Position numbers and translations under genes: made by a program. DNA of 64,000 nt, taken from the NCBI GenBank assembly GCA_035548495.1, contig DASZSV010000041.1, forward strand, positions 38,984 to 102,983, in the 5' to 3' direction. This document shows positions 17,126-25,519 of the stretch, piece after piece (position 1 is the first letter of the stretch; every line of letters starts with the position of its first letter). Source of the stretch: CAILZL01 sp035548495 (GTDB lineage Bacteria; Pseudomonadota; Gammaproteobacteria; Steroidobacterales; Steroidobacteraceae). The notes beneath the pieces are model-generated. The model ran no database searches. It was given only the letters and a program-made list of their open reading frames with translations, and was not told the origin of the DNA.

Positions 17126-17778
17126 CCACCCTTGCCATCATCGCGCATGCCTGCATCACGATCATCACCCATCAAGTGTGCAAACACTGCGGCCAGCCGC
17201 GTTTCAAGACGCGCATCAATCTGTGAAGTATCTGTGGTCACACGACAACCGCCGCGCGACATCACCGGATCTTCAATGATGCTCCACGCACGTTCACTCT
17301 GCGGTTCAGCAAGACGTTCACGGATCAGGCGCGCATCTTCGGGATGCAGATGCACGCGTACATTGCGTTGTGCCAGCGGCAACAGGCCCACCGTGTCGCG
17401 CACCACTGCAATCACCTGTGCAGGATCAATGCGCAGTTCACGCCGCACCACCTGTTTGGCGATGGCAAATACAAGTGACACCAGTTGTGTTTCGACTTCA
17501 CGATCCAGTTGTTGCAGTGGTTTGGCCAGCGCGTTGAGAATGGCTTCGATGCTCGTCACCTGTTCCATGCGTTTGCGCGCTTCCTGTTCACCTGCCTTGC
17601 GGCCCGCTTCCAGTCCTTTTGCATAGGCCTCATCCCATGCCGCACGTTCCACATCTTCAAGTTCAGCCAGCGTGGGTTTGTTGCGCCGGTTGGCGCGCGG
17701 CCCCGACACTGATGGCGGATTCCATGACGCCGGATCGGTGTTCTCATCAACAGTCTGTGCAGATTTGATGACGCCCAT
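17122..17778 (-). CDS. fliH: Flagellar assembly protein FliH
   Basis: Regulator and stator-like partner of FliI in flagellar export. 218 residues. A disordered N-terminus is followed by a coiled coil with small-residue spacing (AYAKGLEAGRKAGEQEARKR). The C-terminal domain has VFAIAKQVVRRELRIDPAQVIAVVRDTVGLLP and VRVHLHPEDARLIRERL, resembling the V/F-ATPase peripheral stalk. The AxxxG spacing typical of FliH is visible. It lies between fliG (22 bases upstream) and fliI (4-base overlap). Confidence 0.93.
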   Translation of the reverse strand: MGVIKSAQTVDENTDPASWNPPSVSGPRANRRNKPTLAELEDVERAAWDEAYAKGLEAGRKAGEQEARKRMEQVTSIEAILNALAKPLQQLDREVETQLVSLVFAIAKQVVRRELRIDPAQVIAVVRDTVGLLPLAQRNVRVHLHPEDARLIRERLAEPQSERAWSIIEDPVMSRGGCRVTTDTSQIDARLETRLAAVFAHLMGDDRDAGMRDDGKGG

Positions 17779-17800
17779 GATGTCTCAGTCAATGATGTTG

Positions 17801-18823
17801 TCAGACGTATTGTTCTGCACTGCTGCCGCCACCCAGTGCGATGGTACCGGCTTCGGCCAGCTTGCGGGCAACACCAAGAATTTCCTTCTGCGCGGCTTCC
17901 ACATCACTGAGCCTGACGGGTCCCTTGGCTTCAAGGTCTTCACGCATGGATTCAGCGGCACGCTGCGACATGTTGCTGAATATTTTTTCGCGCAATGCCG
18001 GTTCGCAGCCTTTTAATGCCAGCAGCAGACGATCCGATGGCACCGTGCGCAGCAATTCCTGCATGCCGCGATCATCAATGTCGATGAGATTGTCGAACAC
18101 GAACATCATGTCCTGAATGCGTTCGCTCAATTGTTCATCGGTCTTGCGCACCAGCTCGATGATGGCCGCCTGCCTGCTGCCTTCAACAAAGTTCATGATG
18201 TTGGCGGCAATCTTTGCGCCGCCCAGCGCAGTGGATTTTCCGGTGCTGGTATTGCCGGCAAATTGTTTCTCCAGCACTTCATCCAGTTCGCTCAAAGCCG
18301 CAGGCTGGATGCCATCCATGGTGGCAATGCGCATGATCACATCGGCACGCATGTTTTCCGGCAGCATCGACAGCACTTCGGCAGATTGATCGGCATCCAG
18401 ATAGGCAAGCACGATGGCAATGATCTGCGGATGTTCAAGACGGATCATTTCTGCAACGGCACGTGCATCCATCCACTTCAATGCTTCAAGTCCCTTGCTG
18501 TTGCGTCCCAGCAGAATGCGATCAATGAGGTTGGACGCCTTGTCTTCACCGAGTGCATTGACCAGCACTTTGCGCACATATTCATCGGCGCCAATGCCCA
18601 GCGATGTCTGGTTATCAAGTTCAGTGGTGAAGCCGCTGAAGATGGTCATCACTTCTTCACGCGAGATGTTCTGCATCTGCGCCATGGCGGAACCGATCTT
18701 CTGCACATCCTTTGCGCCCATGTGCTTGAGCACCTGCGCAGCTTCAGATTCGCCCAGTGTCATCAACAGAATCGCCGCACGCTCAGCGCCCGTGCGCCGT
18801 TGTTTGGCTGCATCCTTATTCAT
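17801..18823 (-). CDS. fliG: Flagellar motor switch protein FliG
   Basis: Rotor protein that interacts with MotA and generates torque. 340 residues, the full family length. The N-terminal domain begins with RTGAERAAILLMTLGESEAAQVLKHM and binds FliF. The middle domain has the EHPQ motif in IRLEHPQIIAIVLAYL. The C-terminal domain carries the charged torque helix region (FDNLIDIDDRGMQELLRTVPSDRLLLALKGCEPALREKIFSNMSQRAAESMREDLE). The start overlaps the fliF end by 8 bases, so the two are translationally coupled. Confidence 0.97.
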   Translation of the reverse strand: MNKDAAKQRRTGAERAAILLMTLGESEAAQVLKHMGAKDVQKIGSAMAQMQNISREEVMTIFSGFTTELDNQTSLGIGADEYVRKVLVNALGEDKASNLIDRILLGRNSKGLEALKWMDARAVAEMIRLEHPQIIAIVLAYLDADQSAEVLSMLPENMRADVIMRIATMDGIQPAALSELDEVLEKQFAGNTSTGKSTALGGAKIAANIMNFVEGSRQAAIIELVRKTDEQLSERIQDMMFVFDNLIDIDDRGMQELLRTVPSDRLLLALKGCEPALREKIFSNMSQRAAESMREDLEAKGPVRLSDVEAAQKEILGVARKLAEAGTIALGGGSSAEQYV

Positions 18824-20492
18824 TGTCGGACACCCATGTCTTTACAACCTGTGCGACACGGCGTGGATCCTGTGCAACCACGGTACGTGCATTCGCCACT
18901 TGCTGTTCATAGCCCATTGCGGCCGGTGATCCCGGCGCGAAGTTGCTCGCCTGCTGTTGCGCAGGCGCAGGCAACTGCGGCGGCGCCGTCATGTTGTTCA
19001 ATGCTGCCATGGCGCTGCGGATCAGCGGACGCAACACGGTGAAGATCAATACCAGCAAGGCGATCAATCCCAGCACCAGTCGCGCAACATCGCGAATCAT
19101 GGGACGTTCCCACAGCGGCACGGTCTGCAAGTCTGCCGGTTGTTGTGCAGCCGGATGATGGAATGGCGAGTTGATGACATTCACCACATCACCACGTGTT
19201 TCATCAAAGCCGACTGCATCACGGACCAGCTTGGTCATGCTGTCGAGTTGTTCCGGTGTAAACGGCTTGTCAACCTCTTCTCCCTTGTCATCGGTGGTAT
19301 GCAGATTGTCCACCAGCACACCCACGGTGATGCGCTTGATGCGTCCCGGCAATTGTCTGGTGTAGGCCAGCTTGCGGTCGATTTCATAGTTGCGCGTGCT
19401 TTGCTTGCTGGTGCTGGTATTGGTGTTGTTGTCCGTAACGGTTTGTGCAGCAGCAATCTGCGTCGTTGCATTGCCATTGGCAGCATTACCATTGGCTGCG
19501 TTGCCGTTGCTGATGTTGGTTGCTGCATTCGGTGCCGCTGCAACGCCGCCTGCGGGCGGCTGATTGGTCAATGCACCCGGCACACCTTGCACACCGCCGC
19601 CATTGCGATTGTCTTCTTCCGAGGTTTGTTCACTGCGCACTACCTGTCCTTGTGGATTGAATTGCTCATTGCTTTCCTCGGTCATTTGCATTTCAACTTC
19701 GGCCGTCACCTGTGCGCGCACATTGCCTGAACCCACCAGCGGCGCCAGCAAGTCTTCAATGCGTTGTGTATAGATGTCTTCGATGTGATGTGCGAATTCA
19801 TACTGCTTGTCGCTCATCGCGAATTCGTCATTGCCTTCCGGCGATGACAGCAGCCTGCCCTTCTGATCAACCACCGTTACATGATCAGCATCAAGACCGG
19901 GCACACTGGATGCTACGAGATTGATGATGGCAGTCACTTGTCCGGGCTCAAGATTGCGTCCTGCTTTCAACTGTACAAACACCGATGCGCTGGGTGTCTT
20001 TCTGTCGCGGATGAACGCCGACTGTTCGGGAATGGCAAGATGCACACGCGCACCTTCCACCGGTTGCAGATTGGCAATGGTTCTGGCCAGTTCGATTTCC
20101 TGCGCATATTGATATCTTGCGTTCTCCATCAACTGGCTGGTACCAAATCCATTGTCCTTGGTGATGGATGCAAAGCCGCCGCTGCTGGGCAGTCCTTCGC
20201 CTGCGAGTTTCAATCGTGCTTCATTGATGCGATTGGCAGGCACACTGATGGAACCGCTGGTGGTGTCGGTTTTGTATGGAATACCGGCGGAGTCCAGCGA
20301 ACTCACTACCTGCGCAATTTGTTCGTTGTCAACCTTGCTCATCAACAGTGTGTAACTGGGTTCCTGCGACCACAGTACCACAACAACACCAATGGCCACT
20401 GCTGCCGCGATTCCGACAAGCAGCAGCAACGGTTTCAGACCGCTCATGTTCTGCGACGGGGGCAATGCAAGTGAAGTGGCTTCTGCACTCAT
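18816..20492 (-). CDS. fliF: Flagellar MS-ring protein FliF
   Basis: Inner-membrane ring on which the flagellar rotor is built. 558 residues with membrane helices near residues 18-40 and 450-475. The ring-building motifs follow the first helix (SKVDNEQIAQVVSSLDSAGIPYK, GEGLPSSGGFASI, ELARTIANLQPVEGARVHLAIPEQSAFIRDRKTPSASVFVQL). A long Asn/Ala-rich insert (about 300-360) lies before the second periplasmic segment. The FliG-binding tail ends AQVVKTWVSDNE. A GGAG ribosome site precedes the ATG. The 165-base gap to fliE contains no clear sigma-54 promoter (GG and GC boxes are spaced wrongly), so transcription probably continues from fliE. Confidence 0.97.
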   Translation of the reverse strand: MSAEATSLALPPSQNMSGLKPLLLLVGIAAAVAIGVVVVLWSQEPSYTLLMSKVDNEQIAQVVSSLDSAGIPYKTDTTSGSISVPANRINEARLKLAGEGLPSSGGFASITKDNGFGTSQLMENARYQYAQEIELARTIANLQPVEGARVHLAIPEQSAFIRDRKTPSASVFVQLKAGRNLEPGQVTAIINLVASSVPGLDADHVTVVDQKGRLLSSPEGNDEFAMSDKQYEFAHHIEDIYTQRIEDLLAPLVGSGNVRAQVTAEVEMQMTEESNEQFNPQGQVVRSEQTSEEDNRNGGGVQGVPGALTNQPPAGGVAAAPNAATNISNGNAANGNAANGNATTQIAAAQTVTDNNTNTSTSKQSTRNYEIDRKLAYTRQLPGRIKRITVGVLVDNLHTTDDKGEEVDKPFTPEQLDSMTKLVRDAVGFDETRGDVVNVINSPFHHPAAQQPADLQTVPLWERPMIRDVARLVLGLIALLVLIFTVLRPLIRSAMAALNNMTAPPQLPAPAQQQASNFAPGSPAAMGYEQQVANARTVVAQDPRRVAQVVKTWVSDNE

Positions 20493-20657
20493 TGTTTACT
20501 CCAATGCTGGATTCAATCAATTAACTGACGGTTACAAACGACGGACACAACAAGTCAAGCAGATTGAAACCGGATTCCCGCTGTCGCGGAAATGAAGTTG
20601 CGGGACGCTGATAGCTCAATGCAGTCATGCTCATGTCTCGTGTTCAGGCAATGCAGA

Positions 20658-21002
20658 CTAGATTTGCATGTTCATGATTTCCTGATAGGCACTGACCATG
20701 CGATTACGCACTTCAGTTGCTGCACGGAACGACACGTTTGCTTTCTGCATCTCGATCATCACATCGGCAAGTTCCACACCGGGCGTGCCGCGCTGGAATG
20801 CAGTGACAAGACCATCTGCAGTTTGCTGCGACTGATTGACCGCATCCAGTCCGTTCTTCAATAAATCGGAAAACCTGCTGCCGGAAACCGGCTGCGTTGC
20901 CTGCGGTGTTGCGATGTCATCACGCAATGGCGCAGGCGCCCTGATCTGCGATTGCATCGAACGAATCTGCGCCAGCACGGAATTGATTTGCATGTTGCTC
21001 AT
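20658..21002 (-). CDS. fliE: Flagellar hook-basal body complex protein FliE
   Basis: Small adaptor between the MS ring and the rod. 114 residues, with family features FSDLLKNGLDAVNQSQQTADGLVTAFQRGTPGVELADVMIEMQKANVSFRAATEVRNRMVSAYQEIMNMQI, where the C-terminal half is the strongest signature. It starts 17 bases after the fleR-like gene, so it is probably read from the sigma-54 promoter at 22148-22163. fliF follows after 165 bases. Confidence 0.96.
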   Translation of the reverse strand: MSNMQINSVLAQIRSMQSQIRAPAPLRDDIATPQATQPVSGSRFSDLLKNGLDAVNQSQQTADGLVTAFQRGTPGVELADVMIEMQKANVSFRAATEVRNRMVSAYQEIMNMQI

Positions 21003-21019
21003 GATGTGTCATCCATCCT

Positions 21020-22102
21020 TCATGCCGCGGGCACATCAACACCGGCTTCACGCAAACGTGCCAGTTTGTAACGCAAGGTGCGCTGACTGATGCCGAGTTT
21101 CTCCGCGACTTCGCGGCGATTGCCCTTGCCAGCACGCAATGCATCAAGTATCAACACGCGTTCTGCCGTCTCCAGTGAATCAGCCAGTGGTGCAGCTTCC
21201 TTGCGAATGCTTTGCGCAGGCTGACCAGCATGCAGATCGGTTTCAAATTGAATGTGTTCCTTTTCAATCACCGGACCACCGGACAGAATCAACGCACGCT
21301 GCATCACATTGTCGAGTTCGCGCACATTGCCGGGCCATGGATATGTCAGCAGACAATGCGCGGCATCTGCGGAAATGGCGGGAATGCGCGCACCGGGTTT
21401 GCTGCGCAGATTGAGAATGCGCATGGCCAGCGGCAGCACATCATCACGGCGTTCACGCAGTGGCGACAGCATCAGCGGAAACACATTGAGACGATAGTAC
21501 AAGTCTTCACGAAAGCGTCCTGCGGCTACTTCGGCACGCAGTGAACGATTGGTGGTTGCCAGCACACGCACATCCAGTGCAATGGGATGACGCGAACCGA
21601 TGCGCTCAACTTCACGCTCCTGCAATACACGCAACAACTTGGCCTGCAAACCCAGCGGCATCTCGGTCACTTCATCGAGCAACAACGTGCCGCAATTGGC
21701 CTGTTCAAACTTGCCGGCATGCGCAGCATGCGCGCCGGTGAAAGCGCCGCGTTCATAACCGAACAGCATGGCTTCCAGCATGTTTTCAGGAATCGCTGCG
21801 CAATTGATCGCGATAAAAGGCTGATCTGCACGCGGTGAATTGCAATGAATGAAACGCGCCAGCACTTCCTTGCCGGTGCCGGACTCACCACTCAACAGCA
21901 CTGTGCATTCACTGGCGGCCACACGCCGCGCCAGTTCCACCATGCGACGCGACGCTTCAGCACAGGCAACCAGATCGTTGTACTCACGCAGCCAGGGTTG
22001 ATCGCCTTGCCGCGGATTGAGAATCTCCACGGGTGCAGTCATCAATTCCGAGATCACGCGATTCACTGCTTGCTGTTCGCTGACTTGGTTTTCGTTAATC
22101 AT
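21020..22102 (-). CDS. Sigma-54 activator, FleR/FlrC-like, lacking a receiver domain
   Basis: An AAA+ enhancer-binding protein that would activate sigma-54 promoters of basal-body and hook genes. 360 residues. Only about 60 residues precede the AAA+ domain. Walker A is GESGTGKE (72-79), the sigma-54 contact loop GAFTGA is at 119-124, Walker B is LLLDEV (about 140-146), and the arginine-finger region is FREDLYYRLNVFPL. The C-terminus is a Fis-type helix-turn-helix (GNRREVAEKLGISQRTLRYKLARLREAGVDV). FleR of Pseudomonas has an N-terminal receiver of about 110 residues, which is absent here, and no fleS kinase gene precedes it. The start at 22102 is fixed by the promoter at 22148-22163, which overlaps the open frame's earlier ATG at 22159. 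Confidence 0.9.
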   Translation of the reverse strand: MINENQVSEQQAVNRVISELMTAPVEILNPRQGDQPWLREYNDLVACAEASRRMVELARRVAASECTVLLSGESGTGKEVLARFIHCNSPRADQPFIAINCAAIPENMLEAMLFGYERGAFTGAHAAHAGKFEQANCGTLLLDEVTEMPLGLQAKLLRVLQEREVERIGSRHPIALDVRVLATTNRSLRAEVAAGRFREDLYYRLNVFPLMLSPLRERRDDVLPLAMRILNLRSKPGARIPAISADAAHCLLTYPWPGNVRELDNVMQRALILSGGPVIEKEHIQFETDLHAGQPAQSIRKEAAPLADSLETAERVLILDALRAGKGNRREVAEKLGISQRTLRYKLARLREAGVDVPAA

Positions 22103-22147
22103 GCTGATCACTCTGCTTTGACGTTTTGAACACTTGCGGAGTGAAGG

Positions 22148-22163
22148 AGCAAGTTCCATGCCC
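22148..22163 (-). promoter_or_regulatory. Sigma-54 (RpoN) promoter for the fleR-like gene
   Basis: Read on the minus strand: GGGCATGGAACTTGCT against the consensus TGGCACGN4TTGCW. 14 of 16 positions agree, with GG and GC correctly spaced by 10 bases. Transcription would start near 22136, 34 bases before the ATG at 22102. This fits activation by FleQ, encoded just upstream. Confidence 0.8.
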
Positions 22164-22178
22164 TGACCGAATGACTTT

Positions 22179-22343
22179 CATGCCAGGCGGCATGAAGATG
22201 CCGGAGATTTGCGGAAGGTTTCACATTGCCGCCAGCCATGTGGACTCTGAACGCGACACAACAATGAAAACGAATGCATAAATGTGAACTGAATTCGCAC
22301 TGCGGGCCGCATTGATCGCGGCCAACGGCAAGACGTTGCCGTT
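22179..22343. other. fleQ-fleR intergenic region: two hairpins
   Basis: There are two dyads. CATGCC/GGCATG with a 4-base gap lies near 22180-22195, just upstream of the sigma-54 site, and is a possible activator or UAS element. AACGGCAA/TTGCCGTT (22324-22331 with 22336-22343) lies 16 bases after the fleQ stop and is probably its 3' hairpin. No T-run follows it on the minus strand, so it may be a processing or attenuating stem and not a full terminator. Confidence 0.45.
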
Positions 22344-22358
22344 ATTTTCAGGTGATCG

Positions 22359-23891
22359 TCAAACTTCTGACGCGAGATGATCGTTAAGCAATTCGAACTT
22401 GCGCAGCTTTTCCACCAGCGTCGTGCGGCGCAATTGCAGCAGTCGTGCTGCGTGAGCCACGGTGCCACCGGCGCGTTCCATGGCCTGACGGATCAGGCTG
22501 CGTTCGATCTCATACAGATGCGAACGCAGATCAATGCCCGCCACCGGCAATTGCGCGAGATTCTCATCGGGCTGCGATGAAGCGGACAACAGCAGAAAGG
22601 CATGTTCATCCGGCAATTCTTCCTGGTCTTCAGCATCCAGCGATGCTTCATTCACCGCATGAATGATGGTGGTATCGCCCGCGCTGGAGGAATCGTTGAG
22701 CAACTCGGTGGTCATGCGCAATTGTTCATCCTGTTCCGGCGTCCAGTCGCTGGGCCGATACTTGGCCGGCAGATCACCGACGTTGACAATGCCATGCGGA
22801 CACAGAATGGACAGCCGTTCAATCAGGTTGCCGAGCTCACGCACATTGCCCGGCCAGCTGTAATTCATCAATGCATCCATCACACCGGGTTTGAAATGAA
22901 TGCGCGCACGGCCATTGGCCACATTCTGTTCGACAAAGTCGCGTATCAATACACCCAGATCTTCAATGCGTGACCGCAATGGCGGCATTTCTATGGGAAA
23001 TACGTTGAGACGATAGAACAGGTCTTCGCGGAATGTGCCTTTGACAATGGCCTCTTCCAGATTGCGATGCGTGGCGGCAATGATGCGCACATTGCAACGC
23101 ATGGGCGCATGACCGCCAACGCGTTCAAACACACGTTCCTGCAATACGCGCAACAGCTTCACCTGCATGGTCATGCTCATGTCACCGATTTCATCCAGGA
23201 ACAATGTGCCGCCTTCAGCAATTTCAAAGCGGCCCTTGCGTGAGGTCACGGCACCGGTGAATGAACCCTTTTCATGACCAAACAATTCGCTTTCCAGCAA
23301 CTCGGAAGGAATGGCGCCGCAATTGATGGCTACAAAGGGACGCTGGCGGCGCGGGCTGGCATCATGAATGGCACGTGCCACCACTTCCTTGCCAGAACCG
23401 GATTCCCCCAGTATCAGCACACTGGAACCATGTGCTGCAACTTGCTTGATCAGACGGTTTACTTCACGAACGGCAGCAGAAGTGCCGCTGGGCAATTTGA
23501 CACTGCTGGTTTCCTGTTCGGTTTGTGTAACTGACAGATGCAATGCCGACGCCAGCGCATCCATATTGAATGGAAACTTCAACCGCACCACACGCTGCTG
23601 CCCGGTGACCATGGACAATTCCATCGCCACCTGCGGCGAGCCATAACTGACAACGGGAATATCACACAGTGCACCACGCAGGGTGCTGCCCAGTTCATGC
23701 CAGTTGGGTTCATCGGATACATCACCAATGAACAACGCCTGCTCGGTGCCGGACGCCTGCAGCATGGTGACCACCAGTGCGGCATGATCAACCACCATGG
23801 CCTGATAGCCAAACTGCTGCAACACTGTTGCAACCTGCGATGCGCGTTCGCTGTCGCAGTCATATACCACTGCGTGTTGTGCCGACTTCAT
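22359..23891 (-). CDS. fleQ: Flagellar master regulator FleQ/FlrA (sigma-54 activator)
   Basis: Top regulator of the polar flagellar cascade and, in relatives, a cyclic-di-GMP receptor. 510 residues. The N-terminal FleQ-type receiver-like domain (1-120) lacks a canonical phosphorylation site. The AAA+ domain has Walker A GESGSGKE (162-169), the contact loop at 209-214 reading GSFTGA where GAFTGA is usual, Walker B TLFLDEIGDM (about 229-238) and FREDLFYRLNVFPIEMPPLR. The Fis-type helix-turn-helix ends GTVAHAARLLQLRRTTLVEKLRKFELL, characteristic of FleQ. GAGG lies 8 bases before the ATG. Four bases between the fleQ tail and the hairpin region mark the end. A 707-base region without a recognisable gene lies upstream. 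Confidence 0.95.
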   Translation of the reverse strand: MKSAQHAVVYDCDSERASQVATVLQQFGYQAMVVDHAALVVTMLQASGTEQALFIGDVSDEPNWHELGSTLRGALCDIPVVSYGSPQVAMELSMVTGQQRVVRLKFPFNMDALASALHLSVTQTEQETSSVKLPSGTSAAVREVNRLIKQVAAHGSSVLILGESGSGKEVVARAIHDASPRRQRPFVAINCGAIPSELLESELFGHEKGSFTGAVTSRKGRFEIAEGGTLFLDEIGDMSMTMQVKLLRVLQERVFERVGGHAPMRCNVRIIAATHRNLEEAIVKGTFREDLFYRLNVFPIEMPPLRSRIEDLGVLIRDFVEQNVANGRARIHFKPGVMDALMNYSWPGNVRELGNLIERLSILCPHGIVNVGDLPAKYRPSDWTPEQDEQLRMTTELLNDSSSAGDTTIIHAVNEASLDAEDQEELPDEHAFLLLSASSQPDENLAQLPVAGIDLRSHLYEIERSLIRQAMERAGGTVAHAARLLQLRRTTLVEKLRKFELLNDHLASEV

Positions 23892-24598
23892 GTGTTATGC
23901 CTCACTGCCGCATTTGTTGTGATTGATTCGTTGCCATGTCCTTATACAAACCATGATCACCGCATGTTTTGAATAATAGCGTCGCAATTTTGACGCATTA
24001 TGCACAATAGCAGCGCCGCCATTGGGCACTGTATTTTCCGAAGGCAGCCTGATATTCAGCATATCCCTTAAAGATAACGCCATAACGTTCAGCAAAAACC
24101 GGAACACAGTGACAATTGCTAGGGGATTTACCAACAACAACGCATGCAATTGACTGAGCATGCGTGGATGACTTGAATGTGCCGCGGATGAATTCATGAT
24201 CAATGCGCAAACCGTTGCAGAAAAACGTTGTGTGAACGCATTGTCATCGTAACGAAGTCCGGAAAAATCAGGCACGCCCTGAACGGCCGGACAGCGTGAT
24301 CAAATCGTCAATTCATTGACTGCATTACGTCAGTTGCGTCACATATGATGCACACATTGGACGATGCATCAGACATTCACTGATCTGTTTCTTGACGGCA
24401 TGGATAACCAAACTGGCAAGGCCGCGCAAACACCGCCATTGCTTGAATGTGCAAGCGATATTGCATATCGCCGATATGCCGGTAATTGACACAGCGCTCT
24501 CGCATTTCTCGCCATATGAACAAACATAAGCAGTGAGTAACATGGTCAATGCATACTGGTGCGGCATGCACGAAAGCGAAATGGATTGGAAACGGCTT
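23892..24598. other. 707-base region between PilZ-like gene and fleQ with no recognised gene
   Basis: Open frames on the minus strand (23895-24275, 23998-24210, 24325-24666) lack ribosome sites, recognisable domains and consistent codon use, so I do not call them. The fleQ promoter must lie here, but I see no convincing sigma-54 or sigma-28 site. AT-rich tracts occur around 23950-24080. Confidence 0.5.
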
Positions 24599-25180
24599 CT
24601 ATTTGTTCTTTGGCTGACGCACACCAGCCACCTGGCGTCGATGGCGACGGAAGGCGAGCTTTTCAATCAAATCAGAAACCGCCTGACCCATCGGATCGAA
24701 TTTTATCTTCACCCGTCCGCGATCCACGGATGACACACGGCCGAAGAATCGCACCGGTTCGGCAACACATTCTTTCAGATACATTTCCAGTATTCCGTTA
24801 CTGTCCACCGCCGGCAATTGTCCATCCTGACGCCACACTGCGCCGAGTTTATTGAAACGGATGGACATGACGGGCGGGCGCGGTTGATGCACGGCAAGCA
24901 ATTGCCCCACCATTTCCAGCAGCAGGTTGATCTTCATGTCCAGCCGCACAACGTCGGCATGATATTGCGAATAGTCATCGGGTTTATTTTTTTCGGGTTG
25001 CGTGTGCTCTTCCAGAGCCGCGGCCGCCTGCAGTATCTTCAGATTGCTTTCGGCATAACTGCGCCGCAATGCTTCATCAACTGCGCCAGAGATGACATGC
25101 CAGCGCGCCGGCAGCACATCTTCGTAAGCCAATTCTTCAAACAGGACAATAGTGTCAACGCCCTCGTACATGTTGCTCAC
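24599..25180 (-). CDS. Divergent PilZ-type flagellar protein
   Basis: A 193-residue cytoplasmic protein located behind fliS and fliT, where several polar flagellates encode a PilZ protein. The C-terminal half (MSIRFNKLGAVWRQDGQLPA, LEMYLKECVAEPVRFFGRVSSVDRGRVKIKFDPMGQAVSDLIEKLAFRRHRRQVA) follows the beta-barrel pattern of PilZ, including the terminal FRRHRR segment. The residues that bind cyclic-di-GMP are not canonical. The expected D/N-x-S-x-x-G reads RFNKLG and no clear RxxxR precedes it. It may therefore act in protein-protein contacts without binding the nucleotide. It is read with fliS and fliT, 24 bases after fliT. Confidence 0.7.
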   Translation of the reverse strand: MSNMYEGVDTIVLFEELAYEDVLPARWHVISGAVDEALRRSYAESNLKILQAAAALEEHTQPEKNKPDDYSQYHADVVRLDMKINLLLEMVGQLLAVHQPRPPVMSIRFNKLGAVWRQDGQLPAVDSNGILEMYLKECVAEPVRFFGRVSSVDRGRVKIKFDPMGQAVSDLIEKLAFRRHRRQVAGVRQPKNK

Positions 25181-25204
25181 ATTGACACGTTCATGGTTTA
25201 CCAG

Positions 25205-25519
25205 TCAGGTATGCAATCCATACAATGCGCCACTCCAGCGCGAACTGGCAATGGCATGCGCCACCACGCGCATGATGGCTTGTTCGGATTCCGTGACAGC
25301 GGCCTCCAGTGCGGCAACCCTGGTGTCAGTGATATTGCCGTTCACCAGGTGCTGCATCACACGGCGGCGTTGTTCAACTCCATCCAGCACCTTTGACCAG
25401 TGCCCCTGCAACGCATCGGCAACCAGTTCATCGGTTGCAGCCAACACGCCCTGCAACAACTGATGCTTTTCGGTTGTCGTGCTGATTGTAATGTGCTTCA
25501 CATTTCTGTCGTTGTTCAT
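25205..25519 (-). CDS. fliT: FliT-like flagellar chaperone
   Basis: A 104-residue helical protein with no membrane or signal segment. Its position directly after fliS, with a 4-base ATGA overlap, and its size fit FliT, the export chaperone of the filament cap protein FliD. Helices such as LLQGVLAATDELVADALQGHWSKVLDGVEQRRRVMQHLV are typical of the group (W in GHWSKV, RRRVM). FliT proteins are poorly conserved, so the name rests mainly on context. Confidence 0.7.
   Translation of the reverse strand: MNNDRNVKHITISTTTEKHQLLQGVLAATDELVADALQGHWSKVLDGVEQRRRVMQHLVNGNITDTRVAALEAAVTESEQAIMRVVAHAIASSRWSGALYGLHT

Noticed and set aside
18131..19042. 303-codon plus-strand open frame across fliG and fliF
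   Set aside because: It is antisense to two clearly conserved flagellar genes. Its translation has no domain pattern and no ribosome site.
20493..20657. Possible sigma-54 site between fliE and fliF
   Set aside because: GG and GC elements are 9 and not 10 bases apart, which sigma-54 does not tolerate well.
23895..24666. Three minus-strand frames in the gap before fleQ
   Set aside because: No ribosome sites, no recognisable motifs and irregular composition.
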